A stretch of 14,770 nt of DNA from JANXSS01 sp025356535. Lineage in GTDB: Bacteria > Pseudomonadota > Gammaproteobacteria > Burkholderiales > Burkholderiaceae_D. The DNA is taken from NCBI GenBank assembly GCA_043762325.1, contig JAYUMU010000076.1, forward strand, positions 1 to 14,770. Direction: 5' to 3'. Below the pieces are notes generated by a model. It worked only from the letters and a program-made list of their open reading frames with translations. It was not told the origin of the DNA and did not search any database. Positions 1 to 6,980 of this stretch are shown here, piece after piece; the first letter of the stretch is position 1; each line of letters starts with the position of its first letter. A program made the position numbers and the translations under genes.

Positions 1-97
1 CAGAAGACTTATCCACAGACGCGGTGTAATCTACGCGCAAATAGGGTGGGTCAGTTTTAGATGAAAACCGTGGTCCAGTTTTAAGCGATTCCCAACA
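1..97. mobile_element. End of an IS21-family-like insertion sequence (partial)
   Basis: Homology between the two tandem LRR genes stops at about position 97. There the minus strand reads TGTTGGGAATCGC, a TG-starting terminus of the IS21 kind. Inside it lie two near-identical motifs 24 bases apart, TGGGTCAGTTTT (47-58) and TGGTCCAGTTTT (71-82). IS21-family ends characteristically carry several such internal repeats, recognised by the transposase IstA. No transposase gene falls in the window; the body of the element would lie to the left. The target duplication cannot be checked because only one end is visible. Family assignment is from recall of this terminal motif and is not proven. Confidence 0.6.
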
Positions 98-2545
98 CTG
101 CGCTTTCTCTCCGTAGTCATCCGCATCCGGATCAAGTTGCGCTGACTCTTCCTGCAAGGTGCTTATCTCTGCTGCGACTTCGTCTTCAAGTGACTGCGCA
201 TGCGCCTCTGCCGCATGCGCCATGGCTGGCCGCTGCAGCAGCGCGACCAACGGCTCCCAACTGCTCAAAAACTGCACCAGCTCCTGATCGGGCGATGCCT
301 TTAGTGCACAGCGTTGCAATTGCGCCCTGGCTGCGGCGATGTCAGGCTCATGCAGATCCGAACAGGCGGGATACTGCATCGTATTCATCTGTACCGGCAA
401 GGAAAACTCGCCCGACAACTTCACCAGATAGCCCAGATGCACCTCGATCGCATCGACAGCACGCATGCTCGCGACCTTGTCCCTGGCAATTTTTTCGAGG
501 TGCTGCAAGTGGTACATGCCGGTACCCTGCTTCAGCAAGGCGAGCGCATCGTGATCGTAGGCGCCGTCCGCGACCTCGGCGCTGATCTTAGCGACACTCC
601 ACGCCGTTTCCAGCTGCAGCAGCGTCAATGCGATACGGTCCACGCAGCTTGAAACCGACTCACGCGCCTGGGCGAAACACCGCTGGCGCAATTCCATACT
701 GTCCGGCACGGCAAGCTGTCGTAACAGCGCCTGCACGCGCCGTTCCACATCGTCGCGCAACGCCTCTTTGCAATATTCGGAGGTTCCTCGAATTCTCCCT
801 AAAAACGCTGAAAAATAAGCGGCCGCCGGCTCTTGCGCAAACGCTTGCCAGACAGTTCCACTGCCGGGCAGCCAGGATTCCGTTTCCATCGGGAGTGGCC
901 GTCCCGAAGCCGCTGGCAAGCCATTGCCCATGTCATAGTAAATGCGTGGCCGCTGACCTTCGGGAATGGCTTCCATCGCCGCCAGGAAGCTACTTCGCAT
1001 TGTTTCGGACAGACTGCCAAGTGAAAGGGGTAATTCACACGCTGGCGGCAATTGCAGCAGGTTTGCAGGAAGGCTGACCAGCGGTGTGTCACGCATGTCG
1101 AGACGACGCAAATTCACATGACTTGAGAGAAGCGGCGGCACGACAAGATTGGCGCAACCGGACATGTTTAGCTCAACCAGATCCGGGCACTGACGCACAT
1201 CGGGGGGTTGCAGCAGGCCAACGCAGCCGTGCAGCGAGAATTTCTTTAATTTTGTACAAGGCCTCAGGTCCGGCAGGACGTTCCATTGGCCGCAGCCAGT
1301 CACATTCAACTCTTCAAGACTCGTGCATTGCGTAAGGTCTGGCGCTGATTCAATGCCTTCACAGCCATATAAATCAAGTACTTTTAACTTTTTACATTGC
1401 GTCAAGTCGGGTGCCTCAATCACGTCACCGCAATGCGTCATATCTAACTTTTCAAGGTTTTTGCATTGCGTGAGATCAGGCGCTGATTCAAGGCTCGTAC
1501 ACATATGCATTTCAAGCACCCTTAACGCTTTGCATTGCCTCAGGTCGGGCGGCTCGACAAGATCCTCACGCTCGGTCAAATCCAGCTCTTCCAGTTTCTT
1601 GCACTGGGTGAGATCAAGTTCTTCAAGGTCAATGGAGCTGGCGAAGAGATTAAGTATTTTTAACTTTACGCAGTGCGTCAAATCAAGAGCACTGGTCATT
1701 TCAACACATCGAGACAGATTCAGATCTTCCAGTTTTTCGCATTGGGTGAGATCCGGCACTGACTCGGCTCGAAATCCCTCCATGTTAAGTATTTTCAGCT
1801 CCCTGCAGTGCCTCAGGTCGGGTGATGTAGGCACACGTTCGCTATACTTGAGATTCAGCACTTCCAATTTTCTGCATTGAGTGAGATCAGGCGTTGATTC
1901 GAGAAACTCACAGTCGCTCATATCAAGTATTTTCAACTCATTACATTTTGTCACGTCGGGTGCGTTGACCAGTTCGCTGCACCTGGACAGATTCAGAATC
2001 TCCAGTTTTTTGCATTGGGTCAGGTCAGGCGATGCCGTCAGTTCATGGCATTCAATTAATTCCAGTTTTCTGAGCACATGGCAACGACGAAGGTCTGGTG
2101 GCGAAATGAGGAAACGACATCCGGTCAGGGACAGACTTTCCAGGTGGGATGGCAGGGGTGGCAGCGTGGCGATCTGTAAAGCATCGAGTTCAAGACAGGT
2201 TTTTCCCGTGTCTATCCAGCAGTCTTCTATCAGTTTTGCCGCACGCAGATAATCGGCGTGTTTATCCGGTGGCGCTTGCGTCACCCACTGATCGATTTCC
2301 AGAAGCGCGATACCTGCAAGCGATTGCTGGGGGCGCAGTGCACCGGCGGCATTGCGCGTGCGCTTGGGCGAACGGTTGCCATCCGTTGCAGGTGATCTCG
2401 GGGGCTTCGGAATGCCGGTGGATTCTGATCCTGATTTCAGTGAAGGAGCGGGGGCCGCGGCTGGCGAAGCGGAATGCGCCTGTCCGGTATCCTGTGCTGT
2501 CTCGACAGGCAATTGCCCGCTTCGGCTTGAAATCGGACTGACCAT
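1..2545 (-). CDS. LRR-NEL E3 ubiquitin ligase effector, copy 1, 3' end replaced by IS
   Basis: This frame is open from ATG at 2545 to the left edge (848 codons); I read every codon and found no stop. Residues 1-100 are Pro/Ser/Ala-rich with a basic GNRSPKRTR stretch. Residues ~150-493 hold 15 LRR units of 23 residues (one of 22), with the core PDLTQC..L..L.L..C. The C-terminal part is a NEL (IpaH/SspH-type) ubiquitin ligase domain. Its CxD motif is SSCVDR with catalytic Cys634, and its DKVASMRAVDAIEVHLGY segment resembles the SspH2 NEL domain. Native homology to the paralog ends at codon 816 (Q, position 98); the next 32 codons are IS sequence read in frame. About 32 native C-terminal residues are missing, beyond the NEL core, so the ligase may still fold. 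An in-frame stop seven codons upstream (2564-2566) fixes the start; no good Shine-Dalgarno is visible. The likely role is a type III-secreted host-directed ligase, inferred from family. Confidence 0.87.
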   Translation of the reverse strand, partial: MVSPISSRSGQLPVETAQDTGQAHSASPAAAPAPSLKSGSESTGIPKPPRSPATDGNRSPKRTRNAAGALRPQQSLAGIALLEIDQWVTQAPPDKHADYLRAAKLIEDCWIDTGKTCLELDALQIATLPPLPSHLESLSLTGCRFLISPPDLRRCHVLRKLELIECHELTASPDLTQCKKLEILNLSRCSELVNAPDVTKCNELKILDMSDCEFLESTPDLTQCRKLEVLNLKYSERVPTSPDLRHCRELKILNMEGFRAESVPDLTQCEKLEDLNLSRCVEMTSALDLTHCVKLKILNLFASSIDLEELDLTQCKKLEELDLTEREDLVEPPDLRQCKALRVLEMHMCTSLESAPDLTQCKNLEKLDMTHCGDVIEAPDLTQCKKLKVLDLYGCEGIESAPDLTQCTSLEELNVTGCGQWNVLPDLRPCTKLKKFSLHGCVGLLQPPDVRQCPDLVELNMSGCANLVVPPLLSSHVNLRRLDMRDTPLVSLPANLLQLPPACELPLSLGSLSETMRSSFLAAMEAIPEGQRPRIYYDMGNGLPAASGRPLPMETESWLPGSGTVWQAFAQEPAAAYFSAFLGRIRGTSEYCKEALRDDVERRVQALLRQLAVPDSMELRQRCFAQARESVSSCVDRIALTLLQLETAWSVAKISAEVADGAYDHDALALLKQGTGMYHLQHLEKIARDKVASMRAVDAIEVHLGYLVKLSGEFSLPVQMNTMQYPACSDLHEPDIAAARAQLQRCALKASPDQELVQFLSSWEPLVALLQRPAMAHAAEAHAQSLEDEVAAEISTLQEESAQLDPDADDYGEKAQCWESLKTGPRFSSKTDPPYLRVDYTASVDKSS
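1067..2098 (-). repeat. LRR-coding array of copy 1 (15 units of ~69 bp)
   Basis: Fifteen consecutive LRR units are encoded here, starting at the PDL of residues 150-152. All are 69 bp except one of 66 bp, between SPDLRHC and VPDLTQC. Two units have lost the Pro of PDL and read LDL. Base composition is visibly more A/T-rich than the surrounding genes, with codons such as AAT, AAA and TTT common. The array has one unit fewer than the tandem paralog, which suggests gain or loss by recombination between 69-bp repeats. Confidence 0.8.
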
Positions 2546-2621
2546 GGTGGATGCGGACTTTGATCAAAACTCCAGCATATCCCCGGTTTGTAATTTTCCT
2601 GAATCAACATTGCGCTGATTT
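2546..2621 (-). repeat. Conserved 76-bp block upstream of copy 1 (paired with 5357-5432)
   Basis: The 76 bases before the copy 1 start align without gaps to the 76 bases before copy 2, with 7 differences by my count; similarity stops sharply beyond them. The block is part of the tandem duplication and probably holds the promoter and translation signals of both genes. I see no convincing -35/-10 pair, no hrp-type TTCG box and no good Shine-Dalgarno near the ATG. Both copies keep an in-frame stop (TGA here, TAA in copy 2) seven codons before the ATG. Confidence 0.75.
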
Positions 2622-2740
2622 GAGCGCCAGTACGCCTGTCAGATTTGCGTGCAAAATCCCTGCGATCGACGTCATCACTGACCGCGTGATGGTTGCGCCG
2701 GTGCGCGATTCGGCGACTGACTTCGATACCAGACTGCAGG

Positions 2741-5356
2741 TCAAGCATTCAACGCCTCGGCAATCAACCTGCCAATCGCATCACCGTGCCTGCGCGTCGC
2801 CACAGCCGATTCGATCCCGTTGTACTGCGCCAGCAAGCCCTGCGCTTGCCGGTCGTAGTTTTCCGCATTCGGATCAAGTTGGTCCAATGCTTGCTGCAAG
2901 TTGTCTTTTTCCGCTTTGATTTCGTCCTTCAACGCCTGTGCATGTCCGACTGCCAGGTACGCCGTCGCCGGCCGCTGCAGCAGCGCGACCAGCGGCTCCC
3001 AGCTGCTCAGAAACCGCACCAGCTCCGGATCGGGCGATGTGTTTAGCACACAGCGTTGCAACTGCGCCCTGGCTGCGGCGATGTCAGGTTCATGCAGGTC
3101 CGAACAGGCGGGATAGCGCATCGTATTCATCTGTACCGGCAAGGAAAACTCGCCCGACAGCTTTACCAGATAGCCCAGATGCACCTCGATCTCGTCGATG
3201 AAACGCATGGTTGCGACCTTGTTTCTGGCAATGTCTTCGAGTTGCTGCAAGTGGTACATGCCTGCGCCCTGCTTGAGCAAGGCAAGCCGATCCTGATCGT
3301 AGTTGCCTTGCGCGACCGCGGCGGTGATTTTGGAAACGCTGCATGCCGTTTCCAGTTGCAGCAGCGTCATTGCAATGCGGTCCTCGCAGCTCGATACTGC
3401 CTCACGCGCCTGGGCAAAACACCGCTTGCGCAATTCCAGGTTGCCTGGGTCGGCAAGCTGCTGCAACAGGGCTCGCACCCGACCTTCCACGTCTTCACGC
3501 AAGCCCTCGTTGCGATATTCGGAAGTCTGACGAATCTTGCCCAGGAATGCCGAGAAATCCTGCGCGTACTGGTCTTCAGCAAAGTCTTTCCAGAGAGTTC
3601 CGCTGGCCGCCCACCAGGATTCTGTTTCGATTTCGAGTGGTTTCGCCGCAGCCGCTGGCGACGCATTGCCCATGTCATAGTTCATGCGCGGCAGCGCATC
3701 CTCGGGAGTGGTTTCCACCGCCAACTGCAACGCACGCCGCACCGCTTCGGAAAGGCTTCCAAGGGAAAAGCGCACGTGACACCCTGGCGGAAATTGCAAC
3801 AGGTTCGTCGGCAGGCTCGTCAGCGGTGTGTCGTGCATGAAGACATGACGCAAATTCTCATGGGTGGCAAAAAGCGGCGGCGTGACAATGCCGTAGCAGC
3901 CACTGAGGTTCAGGTCGGTCAGATCCGGGCACTGACGCAGATCGGGAGGCCGGGCCAGACTGGAGCAGTCTCCCAGGTTAAGTACTTTCAACGCACTGCA
4001 TTGCGTCAGGTCCGGTGGCGCGGTCAGTTGGTCGCAATGGTAGAAATCGAGAGTTTCCAGCTCTTTGCATTGGGTAAGATCAGGCGCTGATTGCAAGCCA
4101 TGACAGTCGCGCATGCTGAGGTCTATCAGGTCCGTGCATTGCGTCAGGTCGGGTGCGGCAGTCAGTTCGTCGCAGTTATCCAGAGCAAGCGCTTCGAGTT
4201 TTCTGCATTGCCTCAGGTCGGGTACTGACTGAAGGTCATGGCAATTTTCGAGATTTAGTTCTATCAATTCCCCGCATTGGGTCAGATCGGGTCCAGCGGT
4301 CAGCTCGGCGCAATCATGCATGTCCAGACGTTCCAGTTTTTTGCAACCCGTCAGGTCGGGTGCAACGGTCAGACTCCGACAGTCGGCCAACGTCAGGTCT
4401 TCCAGTTTTGTGCAGCAGGTGAGATCAGGTGCCGATGGGAGGTTCCAACAATCGCTCATGTCGAGCAATTTCAGCTCGCCGCATTGTGTCAGGTCGGGCG
4501 CCGCAGTCAGACGCCTGCAGCCATCGAGCTTCAGAATTTCGAGTTTCCTGAATTGCGACAGATCCGGCGTTTGCTCGAGGTCACTACAATGGCTCAAGCT
4601 GAGTCTTTTTAATCCCTTGCATTGCGTCAGGTCGGGTACGACGCCTGGTCGGGCGGTGCCCCGCAAATTCAGCTCTTCCAGTTGCCTGCATTCGGTCAGG
4701 TCAGGCGCTGAATGAAACAAGCCACAATTTGTTAGGCCAAGAACCTTTAAATTCCTGCATTGCGTCAGGTCGGGTGGAACGGTGACGTAACCACAATCGG
4801 TAATGCGCAGTTCCTCCAGCCGTGCGCACCGGGTCAGGTCAGGCATCTTCCCCAGTCGTTCGCAGTCGCTCAATTCCAGCGTTTTCAGCTGAAGGCAACG
4901 ACGAAAGTCCGGTGGCGAAACGAGGTAAGAACATCGAACAAATGACAGACTTTCCAGATGGGCGGGCAGCGGTGGCAGCGTGGCAATCTGCAGGTCCTCG
5001 AAAGCGAGACTGGTTTTGCCCGGGTCCAGCCAGCATTCCTTTATCCGGGCGGCCACAGACCCGTAATGGTGTCGTTCATTCGCTGGCGCCTCTCTCACCC
5101 ACCGGTTGATGGCTGCAAATGCCATGCCTTGGATGGATTGCTGAGGCAATGTACCGGCGGCACTACGCGTGCGCTTGGACGAACGGTTGCCATCCGTGGC
5201 AGGTGATCCCGGGCGCTTCGGCATGCCTGCCTGGTCGGATGTGGATACCCGTGCAGCAGCGGGCGTGTTCGATGGCGAGACGGGTTGCGCCTGTTCGGTA
5301 TCCTGCGCTGATGCGACAGGCAATTGCCCGCTTTTGTTTGAAATCGGGCTGACCAT
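2741..5356 (-). CDS. LRR-NEL E3 ubiquitin ligase effector, copy 2 (intact)
   Basis: This 871-residue protein is predicted to be an IpaH/SspH-type effector that transfers ubiquitin through a thioester on a catalytic cysteine. Residues 1-75 are Pro/Ser-rich and disordered-looking, as in type III secretion signals, with a basic SSKRTR run near 59-64. Residues ~76-135 (INRWVREAP, LPPLPAHLESL) match the helical cap before the LRRs in this family. Residues ~149-516 carry 16 LRR units of exactly 23 residues, consensus PDLTQC..LE.L.L..C..LT.A, with two Cys per unit. Residues ~581-839 are the NEL domain: WWAASGTLW start, then SSCEDR (CxD motif, Cys657, Asp659), then DEIEVHLGY. There is no membrane segment. 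It precedes the paralog in tandem (195-bp gap). An in-frame TAA shortly upstream fixes the start. The ligase class is well supported; secretion route and host target are inference, since no secretion genes are in view. Confidence 0.93.
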   Translation of the reverse strand: MVSPISNKSGQLPVASAQDTEQAQPVSPSNTPAAARVSTSDQAGMPKRPGSPATDGNRSSKRTRSAAGTLPQQSIQGMAFAAINRWVREAPANERHHYGSVAARIKECWLDPGKTSLAFEDLQIATLPPLPAHLESLSFVRCSYLVSPPDFRRCLQLKTLELSDCERLGKMPDLTRCARLEELRITDCGYVTVPPDLTQCRNLKVLGLTNCGLFHSAPDLTECRQLEELNLRGTARPGVVPDLTQCKGLKRLSLSHCSDLEQTPDLSQFRKLEILKLDGCRRLTAAPDLTQCGELKLLDMSDCWNLPSAPDLTCCTKLEDLTLADCRSLTVAPDLTGCKKLERLDMHDCAELTAGPDLTQCGELIELNLENCHDLQSVPDLRQCRKLEALALDNCDELTAAPDLTQCTDLIDLSMRDCHGLQSAPDLTQCKELETLDFYHCDQLTAPPDLTQCSALKVLNLGDCSSLARPPDLRQCPDLTDLNLSGCYGIVTPPLFATHENLRHVFMHDTPLTSLPTNLLQFPPGCHVRFSLGSLSEAVRRALQLAVETTPEDALPRMNYDMGNASPAAAAKPLEIETESWWAASGTLWKDFAEDQYAQDFSAFLGKIRQTSEYRNEGLREDVEGRVRALLQQLADPGNLELRKRCFAQAREAVSSCEDRIAMTLLQLETACSVSKITAAVAQGNYDQDRLALLKQGAGMYHLQQLEDIARNKVATMRFIDEIEVHLGYLVKLSGEFSLPVQMNTMRYPACSDLHEPDIAAARAQLQRCVLNTSPDPELVRFLSSWEPLVALLQRPATAYLAVGHAQALKDEIKAEKDNLQQALDQLDPNAENYDRQAQGLLAQYNGIESAVATRRHGDAIGRLIAEALNA
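3809..4912 (-). repeat. LRR-coding array of copy 2 (16 x 69 bp)
   Basis: Sixteen LRR units follow at exactly 23-residue spacing. The Asp of the PD motif falls at residues 150, 173, 196, 219 and so on to 472, and the last unit reads PPLF. Most units carry Cys at the end of PDLTQC and again in LxLxxC, the position where IpaH-type bacterial LRRs have Asn. In this respect the units resemble cysteine-containing LRRs more than the 20-22-residue LPxLP type usual in IpaH proteins. At DNA level this is an imperfect 69-bp tandem repeat. Confidence 0.9.
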
Positions 5357-5432
5357 GGCGGATGCGGGATTTGATTAAAATTCCAGCATATCCACGGTTT
5401 GTAATTTTCTTGAATCAACATTGCGCTGATTT
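5357..5432 (-). repeat. Conserved 76-bp block upstream of copy 2 (paired with 2546-2621)
   Basis: This is the second copy of the upstream block, directly before the intact LRR-NEL gene and about 91% identical to the one at 2546-2621 by eye. Beyond 5432 the sequences diverge completely, so this marks the outer edge of the duplication unit. It is the best candidate location for the promoter of the tandem pair. Confidence 0.75.
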
Positions 5433-5746
5433 AATGGCTAGCAAGCCCATGCTTTGAGCGCGTGACGCTGGCACCAGTGCTCGATTACTGCGCCCTGTTT
5501 TGCTGCCTGCAGGTGCTGGCGGGATTCGATAACGCGCTGAGAGTATTAAACCGACAACTGGAATTTGCCTTCTCAACCTTTGTAAAAACCGGTCGATAAC
5601 GGTATTGGGCGCGCGTGAAAGCGGCCGCGGCGCAGACGACACCGGCAGGCGCGGCGAGCGGATTTCATGCCATGTCTTGAAAATCCCGCTGACGGCGCCA
5701 CGTGCGTTACAAGGGCACTCTGCCAAATGCATCAAAAGGAAGAAGA
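5433..5746. other. Intergenic region between divergent LRR-NEL and DUF3567 genes
   Basis: With the 76-bp block this makes about 390 bases without a gene. Both flanking genes read outward, so promoters in both directions should lie here. Short frames present have no recognisable product. I see no RNA gene, strong hairpin with a T run, or clear promoter. Composition rises from mixed near the LRR-NEL side to strongly GC-rich near 5610-5700, consistent with a boundary between an acquired segment and the native chromosome. Confidence 0.5.
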
Positions 5747-6004
5747 ATGAACCTGATCTACAACAGTGAGCAGTACAGCGTGGTCGAATTCGGTGTCGAC
5801 AACGGCCAGGAAGCATTGCGTTTCGGCGGCTATGAAATCATGGACAAGCCGGGCAAGCGCGAAATCTACATTGGCGGCTCCTGGGCCGAAGCGTTCCGCA
5901 AGAACGTTGCCGACCTGATTGCCAGCGAGCCGAGCATCGAGGAAGTCGATGCGTTCCTTGGCAACTATGATGCGGTGATGAGCCAGCCGGTCGTTTTTCA
6001 CTGA
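5747..6004 (+). CDS. DUF3567 family protein
   Basis: An 85-residue soluble protein of unknown function belonging to the DUF3567 family, a small conserved protein of Burkholderiales. The pattern is characteristic: MNLIYNS at the start, then VVEF, GGYEIMDK, REIYIGG, F..NV..LI, EPSIEEVDAFLG and a QPVVFH end. The chosen start is ATG 5747, preceded by AAGGAAGAAG at good spacing and matching the usual family start; a GTG at 5702 would only add 15 unrelated residues. It lies upstream of a TrmB-like gene with a strong hairpin between them. No catalytic motif is visible. Confidence 0.9.
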   Translation: MNLIYNSEQYSVVEFGVDNGQEALRFGGYEIMDKPGKREIYIGGSWAEAFRKNVADLIASEPSIEEVDAFLGNYDAVMSQPVVFH

Positions 6005-6011
6005 AACCGTC

Positions 6012-6051
6012 GCAGTCGACGCGCGGGGCGCCGTCCCGGCGCGTCGGCTGC
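6012..6051 (+). terminator. Strong GC hairpin after the DUF3567 gene
   Basis: Left arm GCAGTCGACGCGC (6012-6024) pairs with right arm GCGCGTCGGCTGC (6039-6051) over 13 positions with one G-T wobble. Three further G-C pairs (GGG 6026-6028 with CCC 6035-6037) lie above a one-base mismatch. It begins eight bases after the stop codon. No T run follows, so it may attenuate transcription or protect the 3' end rather than act as a classic intrinsic terminator. Confidence 0.5.
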
Positions 6052-6065
6052 GTTGCATGCGCCGC

Positions 6066-6071
6066 TATACT
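6066..6071 (+). promoter_or_regulatory. Candidate -10 element (TATACT) just before the TrmB-like gene
   Basis: A good -10 hexamer, TATACT, ends seven bases before ATG 6079. Initiation from it would fall at or next to the ATG and give a leaderless mRNA. That fits the absence of a Shine-Dalgarno sequence. The -35 position (near 6043, GTCGGC) is poor and sits inside the hairpin of the previous gene, so support is limited. Confidence 0.3.
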
Positions 6072-6078
6072 GCCGGCC

Positions 6079-6795
6079 ATGCATTCCAACTCCCGCGAAA
6101 TCTTCAGTGCGCAGACCGCCGTGCATGTGCAGCTTGCAACGCTGGTCGCCCGCCATGCCGCAAGCATCTTCCGCAAGCCGATTGCCGACTACAACCAGCG
6201 CGCTTTCGACGCCAGCATGGCCTCCTGGCACGATCATGCCGGCACGCCTCTGATTCTTGATGCCGGTTGCGGCGTCGGCCTGTCGACGCATCATCTGGCG
6301 CAGCAGTTTCCGGCGCACTTCGTCATCGGCGTCGATCAGTCTGCCGACCGCCTGGCGCGCGGTGCCGACTGGCCGCAGCCGGCGCCGCCGAACATGCTGC
6401 TGGTGCGCGCCGACCTGGTCGATTACTGGCGTCTGCTGGCGGCCGCGGGCGTTCCTCTGGCCCGTCACTACATCCTGTATCCGAACCCGTGGCCGAAGAT
6501 CGGCCAGGTGGCGCGGCGCTGGCCTGCCCATGCGGTGTTTCCAACCGTCGTGGCCCTCGGCGGCGCATTTGAATGTCGCAGCAACTGGCCGGTCTATATC
6601 GATGAATGTGCCGCCGCGCTGACGCAACTCACCGGCCGGACGGTCGCTTCACATGCCTACGCGACCGATGCGCCGATCACGCCTTTCGAAATAAAATATC
6701 TGGCGTCCGGCCATGGACTGTGGCGTTGTGCCGTGACGTTGCCCCCGCAGGCACCGGCTGCGCCGCGATCGCTGCAGGGCATTTCAAACATTTGA
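6079..6795 (+). CDS. TrmB-like SAM-dependent methyltransferase
   Basis: A 238-residue class I methyltransferase related to TrmB, the enzyme making m7G46 in tRNA. Motif I, ILDAGCGVGLST, lies at residues 59-70, followed by an acidic GVDQS (motif II). YPNPWPK at 134-140 corresponds to TrmB's FPDPWPK. TPFEIKYLASGHGLW near 201-215 corresponds to the TrmB C-terminal TxFExxxxxxG motif. Two points differ from canonical TrmB: the catalytic-loop Asp of PDPW is Asn136, and the following basic KKRHxKRR stretch is reduced to RRWP. The fold is clear, but the substrate may not be tRNA G46, so I give no gene symbol. The ATG at 6079 has no Shine-Dalgarno; leaderless translation is possible. The last ~15 residues (after LPPQ) look like an unconserved tail. 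Confidence 0.82.
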   Translation: MHSNSREIFSAQTAVHVQLATLVARHAASIFRKPIADYNQRAFDASMASWHDHAGTPLILDAGCGVGLSTHHLAQQFPAHFVIGVDQSADRLARGADWPQPAPPNMLLVRADLVDYWRLLAAAGVPLARHYILYPNPWPKIGQVARRWPAHAVFPTVVALGGAFECRSNWPVYIDECAAALTQLTGRTVASHAYATDAPITPFEIKYLASGHGLWRCAVTLPPQAPAAPRSLQGISNI

Positions 6796-6886
6796 CAGGG
6801 CGCAAAAACGCGCGGGGTTCGCATTGCTTAGCACTGCCGCAAGATTGTCCCACCGCCTGAAAGACGTTAAGCTCGGGTCGCGTTTC

Positions 6887-6912
6887 CAGCCTGCCTGCAC
6901 AGCCTGCCTGCA
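6887..6912. repeat. Perfect 13-bp tandem direct repeat
   Basis: CAGCCTGCCTGCA occurs twice back to back (6887-6899 and 6900-6912), followed by a partial third copy (GCAAGCCTG). It lies in the 185-bp gap upstream of the sigma-54-dependent regulator, about 70 bases before its start. It could be a regulator binding site or simple slippage; nothing else in the sequence decides. Confidence 0.6.
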
Positions 6913-6980
6913 GCAAGCCTGTAGATCTTCAGCCGCCTGCTCGCCACCTACACGATTCACCGCCAACGGAAGGTCAACGC

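Noticed and set aside
9..17. Perfect DnaA-box sequence TTATCCACA, hinting at a replication origin
   Set aside because: It is single, lies within the presumed IS sequence, and has no clustered boxes, AT-rich unwinding region or dnaA/dnaN/rep gene nearby.
1323..1880. Long plus-strand frames rich in HCVRSG-type repeats opposite the LRR arrays
   Set aside because: They are antisense shadows of the 69-bp LRR repeats on the minus strand; the regular repeat creates open antisense frames without a ribosome site or known domain.
3056..4090. 344-codon plus-strand frame opposite the NEL gene
   Set aside because: It is antisense to the well-supported NEL and LRR coding sequence, with no recognisable domain.
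5095..5421. Upstream frame starting MLIQENYKP before both effector genes, a possible leader peptide
   Set aside because: Within the conserved block, four codons differ by amino acid and only two silently between copies, so there is no sign of selection on the peptide, and no ribosome site precedes it.
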